This document shows positions 1 to 8,518 of a stretch of DNA of 64,000 nt, in pieces. Made by a program: the position numbers and the translations under genes. Under the pieces are notes generated by a model, which was not told the origin of the DNA, searched no databases, and saw only the letters and a program-made list of their open reading frames with translations. How positions within the stretch are numbered: position 1 is the first letter of the stretch; the number at the start of each line of letters is the position of its first letter. The DNA comes from Pseudomonas brassicacearum (lineage in GTDB: Bacteria > Pseudomonadota > Gammaproteobacteria > Pseudomonadales > Pseudomonadaceae): NCBI RefSeq assembly GCF_003732225.1, contig NZ_MOBJ01000003.1, forward strand, positions 1 through 64,000, in the 5' to 3' direction.

Positions 1-108
1 AAAGCGGTCGTAAAATCGGGCAACGCGTTCTATCAGGCAATCCGCGTATATAGGGTTTGCGAGGACTTCGTCCTCGAACGCAGCCTCGCAGGCTCGACAG
101 CTGCTACG
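1..108. repeat. Long Pseudomonas palindromic repeat, left end cut by the window
   Basis: This is the right half of a roughly 150-bp inverted element. It ends in GAACGCAGCCTCGCAGGCTC followed by GACAGCTGCTACG. The same arms occur complete at 9164-9294 and 19882-20028, and in a variant form at 63679-63810. The GAGGACTTCGTCCTC sub-hairpin (61-75) is shared with the first two. The left arm is outside the window. Confidence 0.8.
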
Positions 109-170
109 AGCGGTTCATCCGCCGTATTTCAATGTTGTGTTGCCGCCAAAATAATCGCCGTCCCAAGCGG

Positions 171-561
171 TTAAGGTTTGACGACATATTCCGCCGGTTC
201 TTCAGGATCCAGATTGTCCAGCGCCCGGTCTACCAGCAGCCGGATTCCGTCAAGCATCCTGCAGATGCCCAATGCCACATTGCGTCGCGAGCCTTCGATT
301 TCGAATGCCAGATCGGCGGCCATGGCTTTGACGGAGGCCAGGTCTTCGGAAGCGTTCGCCAACAGACTTTCGGTGTCGATATCCGGGTTGACGGCAAACA
401 ACCTGTCCGAATGGAGATCACTGAAGCGTAGCTTCACAAGGGTCGGTTTCAGGTAATGATCGAGTGCACGGTGGGCAGCGTCGTGGAGTTTTTTCGAGTC
501 GGGAGAATCGTAGGGGGAAACGTCGTCGGTTTCGGGGGGGATTGGGGATGGATATATGCAT
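171..561 (-). pseudogene. DUF6124-type small protein, frameshifted in a G7 run
   Basis: Two reading frames join into one protein of about 129 residues typical of the Pseudomonas DUF6124 family. The start is ATG at 561, with GGAG 7 nt upstream. It reads MHISIPNPP and then leaves frame at a run of seven G (534-540, plus strand). With six G the reading continues as ETDDVSPYDSPDSKKLHDAA and runs into the frame that ends at 171, which contains the family signature NPDIDTESLLANASEDL. The function of the family is unknown. The extra base may be a true mutation, phase variation at the homopolymer, or a sequencing error. The C-terminal part alone could be translated from an internal GTG at 437, but that would lose the conserved N-terminus. 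Confidence 0.75.
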
Positions 562-780
562 GTCGGTACTCCGAATATGAAATGGATATACCAAGTTATT
601 CGGGCCGCGACGCCCGGACGCTGAATAGGCAGCGACGTTCAAAGGCTAGAGGTGGCGCTTCCGAGCGGCAACCTGAAAGACATGTCGGAGATTTCTACGT
701 TGCTCGTGATGCTGTCATCGAATTCAAGCCGCTTCCTACGGGCATTACACAAGCCCCAATAACGTAGAAACAATCGAGCA
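562..780. other. Intergenic region with no gene seen
   Basis: No reading frame here has a plausible start, ribosome site and protein-like composition. It presumably carries the promoter of the DUF6124-type gene. I see no further structure. Confidence 0.5.
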
Positions 781-815
781 AGATCAAAAGATCGCAGCCT
801 GCGGCAGCTCCTACG
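781..815. repeat. Single REP-like palindrome, GATCGCAGCC family
   Basis: The segment AGATCAAAAGATCGCAGCCT continues to GCGGCAGCTCCTACG. It matches one arm of the paired element at 7790-7891, so it is a solo copy of that repeat family. Confidence 0.75.
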
Positions 816-828
816 AAGATCATCACCA

Positions 829-1170
829 GTGGCGCGCCTTTACCACTCAGGCCGGCTGTCAGGCCGCCGTGCTTTGCTTGTGATCCACCCGCCCCTTTCG
901 GGAGGCCGAGTGGAGGTGTTCATCAGGGGGTGGGCGCACAGCGCCGTACGGCGCAGCCGGACACATCGAGAGGAGGTCGTCGCGAAGCAGACCGTAGGCG
1001 ATGCCCCCTGATGGACACCGGAGCGAGGGAACGCCGAGCCTAGGCGAGGTGCCGTACGCTTGGGGCGAGCGTTTTTTTGCTTACTTTTTTTAGGCGCTTG
1101 TAAAAAAAGTGAGTCGCCGTCAGGCGAAACCCTAAGTGGCCGTTACCGCAGCAACGGATATGTACCCCAG
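829..1170. repeat. Decayed intergenic repeat element with a T7/A7 hairpin
   Basis: This stretch has no credible gene. It contains a hairpin with arms 1080-1091 (CTTACTTTTTTT) and 1102-1113 (AAAAAAAGTGAG), with one mismatched pair. The hairpin is followed by a GC-rich tail including CCTAAGTGGCCGTTACCGCA at 1130-1149. From memory, very similar tails recur between genes in Pseudomonas genomes, with the sequence inside the hairpin varying. I therefore read it as a dispersed repeat of unknown function. A rho-independent terminator is an alternative for the hairpin part. Confidence 0.45.
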
Positions 1171-1173
1171 ACC

Positions 1174-1965
1174 CTAGTGCGCCGTCACCCGCGCCCGCCC
1201 CCCAGAACCACTCGGCGACAGAGCCAACGCCAACTGCGTCCGATTATGCATATGCGTCAACCGCAGCACCTGCGACACATACAACTTCACCGTGTTCTCG
1301 GTAATCCCCAACTCGCAGGCAATCTGGTAATTGGTCTGCCCCTTGCCCACCAATCGGGCCACATCAAGTTGACGAGGCGACAGCTGATTGAAAATCGCCG
1401 GCATCCCCTCACGATCCACCTCACCGCCTGAACTCCCGGATGGCGACACTAGCGGAACACGGCGAACTTTATCGAGGTCCTGATAAAGGTCATCGATGGA
1501 TTCCGAAAGGCATTGCAACTTCTGATTCAAATACCCCAGCTGGACACTTCTTTGCCGTTCCTGGAGCGCGACTTCCTGACGCTGTACCCCTTCGAGCAGC
1601 TCTTGCAGGTCAATCGGCTTCTGATAGTAGTCCGCGATCCCGGCGCGCAATGCCTTGATCACATCCTGTTTGTCGGCACGGCCGGTCAGCATGATCGCTT
1701 CGAATGCCCGGTGCTTGCCGGCGATGCGTTGCAGCTCCTGAACCAGTTGAATACCGTCGAGCCCAGGCATGTGCAAATCACAAAGCACCAGGCCAATGTC
1801 GACGTCTTCGCCGAAGCGCGCGATGGCTTGCTGGCTGGACTCACACGGGACGCAACGGTAGCCGCCGCTTTCAAGAAACTCGCAAAGCTCTTCCACAATC
1901 AACGGTTGATCATCGACCACCAGCACTTTTACTGCAGAGGTAGGCTTGTTCACTTGCAACTCCAT
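1174..1965 (-). CDS. pprB: Response regulator PprB (REC plus LuxR-type HTH)
   Basis: The 263-residue protein has a CheY-like receiver at about 12-130 (VLVVDDQP acidic pair, phospho-acceptor D63 in LCDLHMPG, conserved Lys in YQKPID). A GerE/LuxR helix-turn-helix follows at about 195-250 (LSPRQLDVARLVGKG, then ITENTVKLYVSQVL). It is the probable partner of PprA, encoded nearby. In P. aeruginosa the PprA-PprB pair controls Flp/Tad pili, the BapA adhesin and fimbriae. I chose ATG at 1965. A TTG at 2001 is in frame but would overlap an inverted repeat and has no well-placed ribosome site. The gene follows fppA on the same strand after 113 bp filled with palindromes, so it probably has its own promoter. 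Confidence 0.85.
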   Translation of the reverse strand: MELQVNKPTSAVKVLVVDDQPLIVEELCEFLESGGYRCVPCESSQQAIARFGEDVDIGLVLCDLHMPGLDGIQLVQELQRIAGKHRAFEAIMLTGRADKQDVIKALRAGIADYYQKPIDLQELLEGVQRQEVALQERQRSVQLGYLNQKLQCLSESIDDLYQDLDKVRRVPLVSPSGSSGGEVDREGMPAIFNQLSPRQLDVARLVGKGQTNYQIACELGITENTVKLYVSQVLRLTHMHNRTQLALALSPSGSGGRARVTAH

Positions 1966-1988
1966 GCCCTGTCCGAAGACTGTCAGTT

Positions 1989-2082
1989 CCTGTACCGACA
2001 ACGACAGGTTGTACAGGCTCCGAGTTGAAAGTAGACCTACTTTCCTACTATGTACATAGCGCTAGTCGCGCCACGCGACTAG
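1989..2082. promoter_or_regulatory. Array of four inverted repeats upstream of pprB
   Basis: Four inverted repeats follow each other. CCTGTAC (1989-1995) pairs with GTACAGG (2011-2017). GAAAGTAG (2027-2034) pairs with CTACTTTC (2037-2044). CTATGTACATAG (2048-2059) is a perfect 12-bp palindrome. CTAGTCGCG (2062-2070) pairs with CGCGACTAG (2074-2082) over a 3-nt loop and contains the fppA stop codon. None has a U-tract on the minus strand, so simple termination is unlikely. Operator sites, possibly for PprB itself, are the natural reading but are inferred. Confidence 0.6.
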
Positions 2083-2549
2083 TGGATCCAAGGCAGTGTC
2101 AGCAGCATGCCGATCAGCACGAAAGGCGCGAAGGGTGGATTTTTTGACAGTTCTGGCGCCAGGTACTGAAGACGACCTCTAAGTCCTTGACTCATATGCG
2201 GCCAGATTTTTTGAGCGATCAATAACCACAGTAGGCTGGCCACCCCGGCGCCGATAAAACTGCCGAGTAAATGCAGGCTGTCGGTCGCCAGACCGATCGT
2301 CGCCATCAGCTTCACATCAGCGGCCCCCATCCGCCCCAACACATAACCGGGCACGGTAAACAGCAGCGCCAGCAACAGTGCCCAACCACCCTGGGCAGCC
2401 GGCGCGCCCAGCCAGGTGGTGCCGGTCCAGAGCAAATAAATCAGCGCCAACAACCCTGCTCCCAACGTCAGGCTGTTGGCGATATGCCGTTGCTGAACAT
2501 CCTGCGCCGCGCAGAGCGCCAGCCAGATCAGTAAGACAAAACTCTGCAT
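2079..2549 (-). CDS. fppA: Flp prepilin peptidase (A24 family), FppA/TadV type
   Basis: This 156-residue inner-membrane aspartic protease would cleave the leader of Flp pilins and TadE/F pseudopilins. It is the catalytic half only, without the N-terminal methylase domain of PilD, as usual for Tad peptidases. The two expected aspartates are visible: D17 in CAAQDVQQR and the second in GAADVKLMA, where the family usually shows GxGD. About five hydrophobic segments span the sequence. It shares a divergent intergenic region of 75 bp with the tadE-like gene, whose product is a likely substrate. The start ATG at 2549 has no strong ribosome site. Confidence 0.85.
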   Translation of the reverse strand: MQSFVLLIWLALCAAQDVQQRHIANSLTLGAGLLALIYLLWTGTTWLGAPAAQGGWALLLALLFTVPGYVLGRMGAADVKLMATIGLATDSLHLLGSFIGAGVASLLWLLIAQKIWPHMSQGLRGRLQYLAPELSKNPPFAPFVLIGMLLTLPWIH

Positions 2550-2624
2550 CTGGTAAAAATCGTCCGCTTTGGCTGAATGATTCTATGCTGATACCACGTA
2601 GTCGTTGTCAGGGTAGACGCACTC

Positions 2625-3065
2625 ATGAAATCAGGCCTCCCTAGAAAGCAAAAAGGCGCTGTGGCGATTGAGTTCGCCTTGGTATTCGTAATCTTTTTTG
2701 CGGTGTTTTACGGAATCGTCAGTTACAGCCTGCCGCTGTTGCTGGTGCAGTCATTCAACGAGGCTACTGCCGAGGCGGTCCGGCAAAGCGTCGCACTGGA
2801 CCCGAACACGACCAACTACCCACAAGCCGTGCAGGACTTGGCAAATAGCGTACTGAAAAATCAGCTGTCCTGGGTGCCGAGCGCCTTCAACATCACCTAC
2901 GGTGTGGACACCACCGCGGCCTATAGCGCAGGTGTGCTGACAGTCAGCGTGAAATACCCCACCAGCAAGCTCAATCAAGTCATCCCGTTCCTCGTCCTGC
3001 CAGGTGTCGGCACGGTGCCCAATCTGCCGACGAATCTGACTGCGCAATCGAGTCTTCAATTTTGA
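2625..3065 (+). CDS. TadE/TadF-like pseudopilin
   Basis: The 146-residue protein opens with a short basic leader (MKSGLPRKQKG) followed by AVAIEFALVFVIFFAVFYGI. This is the prepilin pattern, with cleavage after G11 and Glu at mature position 5. The rest is a periplasmic domain. TadE/TadF proteins are minor pseudopilins processed by the Tad prepilin peptidase, encoded next door on the other strand. The position corresponds to PA4294 between pprA and fppA in P. aeruginosa (from memory). Its stop overlaps the start of pprA, so the two are probably translationally coupled. Confidence 0.75.
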   Translation: MKSGLPRKQKGAVAIEFALVFVIFFAVFYGIVSYSLPLLLVQSFNEATAEAVRQSVALDPNTTNYPQAVQDLANSVLKNQLSWVPSAFNITYGVDTTAAYSAGVLTVSVKYPTSKLNQVIPFLVLPGVGTVPNLPTNLTAQSSLQF

Positions 3066-5815
3066 CGCCAGGGGAAAAGCTCTTCGGCCGGCTGCTCAAT
3101 CGTCCGCCGTTCCAGGAACCCGACACGCCCTACAGCCTGGTGACGCAGAACGTCGGATTACACCTGCTGCTGAACCACCAGGGACGGGTGCTGCAAATGA
3201 GCGGACCGTTGCGCCATGCGCTGGCGCAGCATCCGCCCGCCGACCAGTCCCCGCCGCTGATCAACTACCTGCTCCCCCACAGCCACCTGGCCGTCGAAGG
3301 CACACCCGCTGACTGGCAAGGCCAAAGTCTGGATCTGGACTTCTGCGGCATCGGCGGACAAACCTTGCACCTGCGCGGCTGGGTTCTGCCGGCGCCTGAC
3401 GGCTGGCTGCTGCAGTTGCTCGACATTGGCGATCTGCTCCACGAACGTCAACAGGCCCACAGTCGCGAGGAGTGTCAGGTGTTCGAGGGGCACATGAGCG
3501 AACAGCTTCGCCAGTGCAGCCTGATGCGCCTGCCGGACGTTCTGACCGAGCAGCTACAAGGTTTGGCTCAGCGCTGGCACATCCCTTGTGTCGCCATCGC
3601 CCTGCTCGATGAGCAAGAACAAAGCTGGCTGATCCACAGTCAGTACCGCGCACACGATGCGCCTGAGCTGTGGCAAACCGGTCAGTCGCTGGGCACTAGC
3701 CTGGACAGTTTGAGCGGTAATACCCCGCTGCGTTTGAGTGTGGTTCACGGCCTCAGCGAGCATCCGCGGTTGCAGGGGACTTTCGGTAATACCGACGGGT
3801 TTCTGGTGCCTTATCGCGATGATCACGGTGTCGCGGCCTGGTTGCTCTGTGGCTTTTACCCGGTGCAACAGCGCGCTCCGGAGCTCAGCGAGCGTGACTG
3901 GTTGCTGCTGGCCGCAGCGTTGGCCGGGCCGCTACTGGGGCGTTTGCGCGAGCAGCATCAACATCAGCAACTGGAACGACTCGAAGCCCTGCAAGGCTTG
4001 CTCGGCACCGGTTGGTGGGAGCTGTTCGGCCACACTGACGAGGTTCAACTGGCGCCGCAATTGGCCCTCACTCTGCATCTGGAGAGCGCCCGGTTAGCGC
4101 TGGCTGAGTGGTTGACGCTGATCCATCCGGCCGCCCGCCAAGAGCTGACCAGCCGCGTGCAAGACCTGCAACTACACGGCAAAACCTTACTGCTGTGCGT
4201 GCGCCTGCACCGACCCGACGACGCCCACACACCGATCTGGTATCGCTTGCAAGGTCAGGCGCTGGGCGTGGGTGAGCAGCGGCGGCTGGTGGGTTTCATG
4301 CTCGACATCAGCGACATCAAAAATCAACAACAGCAAGCCGCCGCTGCCCATGCCCGGCTGGACAACCTGATCGCCAGTTCGCCGGCGGTGATCTACGTGC
4401 AGCGCTATGTCGAAGGTGCGCTGCAACCGAGTTTTTTCAGCGACAGCCTGCTGCCGTTGCTCGGCTGGAACCTGAACGATTTTGCTGACAACGCGATGAT
4501 CGAGCGGGTTCATCCTGAAGACCGCGACCTGTATTTCGAGCGCACCCGCCAGTTGCTGCGCGAGGGATCCGTACGCGCGCGTTACCGTCTGCGCGACCAG
4601 CGTGGCGACTACCATTGGCTGCTCGATGAAGCGAAGTTGCTGCGCGATGATCTCGGGCTGCCGGTGGAGGCGGTCGGCTTGTGGCTGGATGTCACCGAAG
4701 CGACCCTTGCTGCCGAACAGGTCAAGCAAAGCGAGGAGCGTTACCGGATTCTGGTGGAAGATTCGCCCGCGATGATCTGCCGCTACCGTCCCGACTTGAC
4801 GCTGACGTTTGGTAATCGTCCATTGGCGACGTACCTGGAATGCGCTCCCGAACAACTGCCCGGTGTCGATCTGGGCAGTTGGTTGTCGGCCGAACAGCGC
4901 GAAGCCTTTGTACAGCGATTGCGCCAACTGACGCCAGAATTTCCGGTGAATACTGCCGAGATCAGCCTGCAACTTCCCGGGCGCGAACACGCCTGGTGGG
5001 TCTGGTCGGATCGCGGGGTGTTCGATGAGCAGGGTCGTCTGGTGGAAATTCAGGCCGTGGGCCGTGACAACACCGAGGTCCGCCGCTCGCAACAACAGCT
5101 CACGCAAAGCGCAAAAATGGCCACCCTGGGGGAAATGGCGACCGGGCTGGCGCATGAAATCAACCAGCCGCTGAACGTGATGCGCATGGCCATCGTCAAC
5201 GTGCTCAAGCGCTTGAGCAGCGGCGATGTGCAGATCGATTACCTGCAAGACAAACTCAAGCGCATCGACGCCCAGGTCCAGCGCGCGGCACGGGTGGTCG
5301 ATCACATGCGGGTGTTCGGCCGGCGCTCGGAGATCGAGCAACAGTTGTTCAACCCGGCACAAGCGGTGGAAGGCACGCTGGCGTTGCTGGCCGAAGGCAT
5401 GCGTGGCAAAGGCGTCGACTTGCGGATCAGCGAGTTCGGTTTCGAGGCCAACGTACGCGGTTACGTTGATCAGCTGGAACAGGTGCTGATCAACCTGATG
5501 GTCAACGCTCGCGACGCGCTGCTGAGCAAGCGCGAAGGCGATTCAGCGTTCAAGCCGTGGATTTCGCTGTATGCCGAACGCGACCACAGCTCGCTGCGGC
5601 TATGGGTGGAAGACAACGGCGGTGGCATCGATCCACGTTTGCTGGAGCGAATCTTCGAGCCGTTCTTCACCACCAAACCGGTGGGTGTCGGCACTGGGCT
5701 GGGGCTGTCGGTGAGCTACGGCATCGTCGAAAACATGGGCGGACGGCTGAGCGTGCGCAACTCGATCCAGGGCGCGCGGTTCTGTATCGAACTGCCGATT
5801 GCGCTGGGTGACTAG
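3062..5815 (+). CDS. pprA: Sensor histidine kinase PprA
   Basis: The 917-residue length is close to the roughly 920 recalled for P. aeruginosa PprA. No clear transmembrane segment is visible, so it looks cytoplasmic. The N-terminal 300 residues look like PAS and GAF-type sensor modules. PAS repeats follow at about 430-550 (HPEDRDLYFER, DVTEATLAAEQ) and 560-680. The dimerisation domain has its phospho-acceptor at H698 in GLAHEINQPLN. The ATPase domain has NLMVNARDAL, DNGGGI and GTGLGLSVSYG. The start is taken as TTG at 3062, overlapping the upstream stop as TTGA. An internal start cannot be excluded. The cognate regulator is expected to be PprB. Confidence 0.85.
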   Translation: MTPGEKLFGRLLNRPPFQEPDTPYSLVTQNVGLHLLLNHQGRVLQMSGPLRHALAQHPPADQSPPLINYLLPHSHLAVEGTPADWQGQSLDLDFCGIGGQTLHLRGWVLPAPDGWLLQLLDIGDLLHERQQAHSREECQVFEGHMSEQLRQCSLMRLPDVLTEQLQGLAQRWHIPCVAIALLDEQEQSWLIHSQYRAHDAPELWQTGQSLGTSLDSLSGNTPLRLSVVHGLSEHPRLQGTFGNTDGFLVPYRDDHGVAAWLLCGFYPVQQRAPELSERDWLLLAAALAGPLLGRLREQHQHQQLERLEALQGLLGTGWWELFGHTDEVQLAPQLALTLHLESARLALAEWLTLIHPAARQELTSRVQDLQLHGKTLLLCVRLHRPDDAHTPIWYRLQGQALGVGEQRRLVGFMLDISDIKNQQQQAAAAHARLDNLIASSPAVIYVQRYVEGALQPSFFSDSLLPLLGWNLNDFADNAMIERVHPEDRDLYFERTRQLLREGSVRARYRLRDQRGDYHWLLDEAKLLRDDLGLPVEAVGLWLDVTEATLAAEQVKQSEERYRILVEDSPAMICRYRPDLTLTFGNRPLATYLECAPEQLPGVDLGSWLSAEQREAFVQRLRQLTPEFPVNTAEISLQLPGREHAWWVWSDRGVFDEQGRLVEIQAVGRDNTEVRRSQQQLTQSAKMATLGEMATGLAHEINQPLNVMRMAIVNVLKRLSSGDVQIDYLQDKLKRIDAQVQRAARVVDHMRVFGRRSEIEQQLFNPAQAVEGTLALLAEGMRGKGVDLRISEFGFEANVRGYVDQLEQVLINLMVNARDALLSKREGDSAFKPWISLYAERDHSSLRLWVEDNGGGIDPRLLERIFEPFFTTKPVGVGTGLGLSVSYGIVENMGGRLSVRNSIQGARFCIELPIALGD

Positions 5816-7740
5816 ATCGCCAGGTAGGCTTTGCCTTTCTGCCCACAGGTCAAATTGAAACCCACATCGACCTTGTTGACGTCGATCCCCAGATTGAGCA
5901 ACAGGTTATTGACCAACGGATCGACCAATGGCGCGAGCAAACCATCGATTGCACCGATCAGCAGCGTTGTTGCATTTGCCAGCAGCGATGACAACGTGTT
6001 GAGCAGTAAAGCCGTCAGACCGCCAATCGTCGGCGTGTGCTGAATGAGCGTTACACCTCCTAACGTCCCGCTCAAACTGCCTACGACACCCGATACCGAA
6101 ACGGTGTGAGTCGGCAGTGGCGGGACATTGATTTCCTTGGGGTTGTTGTAGGTGTAATTCGGGTCGCTGGTTCCGGCGATCGGGCTGTCGATCATGATTT
6201 CGCTGCCACCACCGGTAAACGGTGTGCGTGGGCCGCAGATGAAGGTCAATCCGTGGCAGGTCCTGCTGCCGATATCGACCAGGGTTAATGGCGAAAGAGC
6301 TGACAACGGTGACGAGGAAAACCAAATCGCGGGGTCTATTCTGCCGACTTTGACTTTGAGCGCGGTAATGTCCGTGGTGGCGGTGAGACTTTTACTGGTC
6401 GGACTGACACATGAGTAATCGGTGACATAACTACTACCCACACCGGCTTCCAGCCCCACGTCCAGATTGAGACCCTCAGGCGCTATTTGCAGATCGGTTT
6501 GAGTGCAGGTTGCCAACAGACACCCCGGTGCCAGCAGCGTGTTAATGGAAACGATGATCGGGCTCAACAGCGTATTAACCAGCTGTAACACAGCGTTGAT
6601 CAGGGAAAGGTCGACCGTTGTGAGAACTCTTACCTGTGCCGTTTTCACATAGATTCGGTTCACGCCCAACGGGTCAGCCTTGGCCAGTTCCGGATCGCCG
6701 ATGGCAGAAAACTGCGGCGGCTCAATCACTTTTATACGAGTCGTCACACCCAGCAGACCCAATACGTTGACCGGTAGAACGGCGGTCACTGTACTGTTTT
6801 TATTCGCCAGTTGGACAACCCCCTGAACCAGTTGGAACAGTTGCACCGTGGCGTCCAGACTGGCCGCCGAGCTGCCCGCCTGAAGTTGAAGTACATCGCC
6901 GAGTTTGATCGGCGGTGCATTGTCGGTCCCCAGCTGCAAACTGGTCAAAGCCGTCGTTACGTCGGCCGAGGCACCATTCTGACCCGCAACCGTTGCAGCG
7001 GCGTGGATGAACTGAGTCACCGTTCCTTGCGCGCTGAGCAATGCCGTGTAATCACCTGCGGTTACCCCCAGCTCGATGGCTAACTGGTCCATGAAACTGA
7101 GCAGGTTGATATCGGTATTGACCAATCCATCCCAGCCCAACGCTGTCAGGCTCACGTTGCCGCCCAGAAGGCTCGAGAACAGTGGATTCAAGAGGTTCGA
7201 CCTGGCGGTGTCGACACTTACGAGTGAGCTGCGAATACTCAACTGCGCCAGCGTCGGCTTGGGCGCCGCTGCCACCGCCGTAGCCGTCAACAGGGTATTG
7301 GCACTGGCCGAAGCCCCACTGAACAACGCTTGAAGAGCACCCGCCGCACTGGTCGGCACCACGTTGGTGGCAACTACCTGAATGGCCGTCGATTGCGCGG
7401 CATTGGCGACGAAGGTGCGCAGGTTGGTCGGCGCCGTTACCAGCGAGCCGCAGGTGGTGGTCAGGGTGCTGGTGGCGCTGACGATGAACGAGTTACGAAC
7501 CGCGCTTTGCCCGGCGTAACTGGCCGCCGTCAGGCCCGGCAGGCAGTTGCCACCGCGGCTGACCGCTTCCAGCGCGGCGTTGTCCGCCACCCGTTGCAAC
7601 TTGCGCTGTTCCAGATAGAGCCGGCCGCTGTCGACCACCAACAGTGCAAACAATAGCGCGAGGCCGAAGGTCATTGCCGCGAGCAAACCGATAGCGCCAC
7701 GTTGCCGGGCCGGGCCGCGAAACTGCAAACGAGGAGACAT
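5812..7740 (-). CDS. tadG: TadG-type pilus assembly protein
   Basis: The 642-residue protein has a basic N-terminus (MSPRLQFRGPARQRG) and a TadE/TadG-type membrane helix (AIGLLAAMTFGLALLFALLV). A DSGRLYLEQRKLQRVADNAA segment follows, typical of the Flp-pilus TadG N-terminal region. The long extracytoplasmic part is rich in Ser, Thr, Leu and Val and has a few Cys residues (for example CLLATC and FICGPR). It is probably anchored in the inner membrane and acts in Tad pilus assembly. The stop codons of tadG and pprA overlap on opposite strands (5812-5815). The tadABCD genes that normally follow are missing from the window. Confidence 0.75.
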   Translation of the reverse strand: MSPRLQFRGPARQRGAIGLLAAMTFGLALLFALLVVDSGRLYLEQRKLQRVADNAALEAVSRGGNCLPGLTAASYAGQSAVRNSFIVSATSTLTTTCGSLVTAPTNLRTFVANAAQSTAIQVVATNVVPTSAAGALQALFSGASASANTLLTATAVAAAPKPTLAQLSIRSSLVSVDTARSNLLNPLFSSLLGGNVSLTALGWDGLVNTDINLLSFMDQLAIELGVTAGDYTALLSAQGTVTQFIHAAATVAGQNGASADVTTALTSLQLGTDNAPPIKLGDVLQLQAGSSAASLDATVQLFQLVQGVVQLANKNSTVTAVLPVNVLGLLGVTTRIKVIEPPQFSAIGDPELAKADPLGVNRIYVKTAQVRVLTTVDLSLINAVLQLVNTLLSPIIVSINTLLAPGCLLATCTQTDLQIAPEGLNLDVGLEAGVGSSYVTDYSCVSPTSKSLTATTDITALKVKVGRIDPAIWFSSSPLSALSPLTLVDIGSRTCHGLTFICGPRTPFTGGGSEIMIDSPIAGTSDPNYTYNNPKEINVPPLPTHTVSVSGVVGSLSGTLGGVTLIQHTPTIGGLTALLLNTLSSLLANATTLLIGAIDGLLAPLVDPLVNNLLLNLGIDVNKVDVGFNLTCGQKGKAYLAI

Positions 7741-7789
7741 CGAGCACTCCTTTGCCGGCGCACTGCCGAGCGCTACCTCCAGCAGTGTA

Positions 7790-7891
7790 GTAGGAGCTGC
7801 CGAAGGCTGCGATCTTTTGATCTTGGCGTCCGTTCAGCAACGAATCGTCTGTCGGGAAGATCAAAGGATCGCAGCCTTCGGCAGCTCCTAC
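7790..7891. repeat. Paired REP element, GATCGCAGCC family
   Basis: GTAGGAGCTGCCGAAGGCTG at 7790 is mirrored by the reverse complement ending at 7891. The arms of about 31 bp enclose a spacer of about 38 bp. It lies between tadG and the first DUF4136 gene and could terminate or stabilise their transcripts. Confidence 0.8.
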
Positions 7892-7932
7892 GCAGGGTCA
7901 GTATGAGGTCGGTGTTCGGATGTTTTTTCGCT

Positions 7933-8490
7933 TTATCTCGGTGGGTAGTTGCTCAATATCCGCCCTACTGTCTCGCGAATCGCGGCGCTGCGGTCGGCGG
8001 GCTGAGGCGATCGGCTGAGCAACTGCTCATCGCTGCCACGCCAGACCAGCTTGCCATCCTTGCCATCGAACAGGTCGATCTGAAGCGTGGCGACCTTGTA
8101 AGAGACGTTGCGGGTTTCGTTGTACATCGGTGCGCCCCAGTAACCGTTCCAGGGGCCACCCCAGCCACCACCGTAGTTAGTGGTGATCTGTTGCTGGCGA
8201 TCCTCGACGATCAGGTAGGTCCGCACATTGACGTCAGCCTTGGCACCAGTAGCTGCCGGGCGCAGACCACGCTGGTCGAGTTGGTCGGCGACGGCCTGAC
8301 GAATGCGTTGTTCGGTGAGGTCGCTCTTGATCCGGGGATCGTCGGGACGGTATTGCAAGGCAGGCTCTTTCCAGGCCCAGCTACGATAGGCGGCGAAGTC
8401 GCGGCTGGCATCAAAATCGTGATTGACCTGGTTCGATTGGCAAGCGCTGAGCAGCACAGCGCACGCCAGTACGGCGAGACGGCGGGACAT
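7933..8490 (-). CDS. DUF4136 lipoprotein
   Basis: The 185-residue protein has a lipoprotein signal (MSRRLAVLACAVLLSAC, lipid-modified Cys at 17). A DUF4136 body follows: FAAYRSWAW near the N-terminus, [17 protein letters not shown], a Gly-Trp-rich stretch, then IDLFDGKDGKLVWRG. GGAG lies 7 nt before ATG 8490. The family is of unknown biochemical function and is exported to the envelope. It is paralogous to the next gene upstream, and 28 bp separate them, so the two form an operon. No tad-specific feature was seen, despite the position next to tadG. Confidence 0.8.
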   Translation of the reverse strand: MSRRLAVLACAVLLSACQSNQVNHDFDASRDFAAYRSWAWKEPALQYRPDDPRIKSDLTEQRIRQAVADQLDQRGLRPAATGAKADVNVRTYLIVEDRQQQITTNYGGGWGGPWNGYWGAPMYNETRNVSYKVATLQIDLFDGKDGKLVWRGSDEQLLSRSPQPADRSAAIRETVGRILSNYPPR

Positions 8491-8518
8491 GATTTTTCTC
8501 CGGTTCTAGTCAGGGAAC

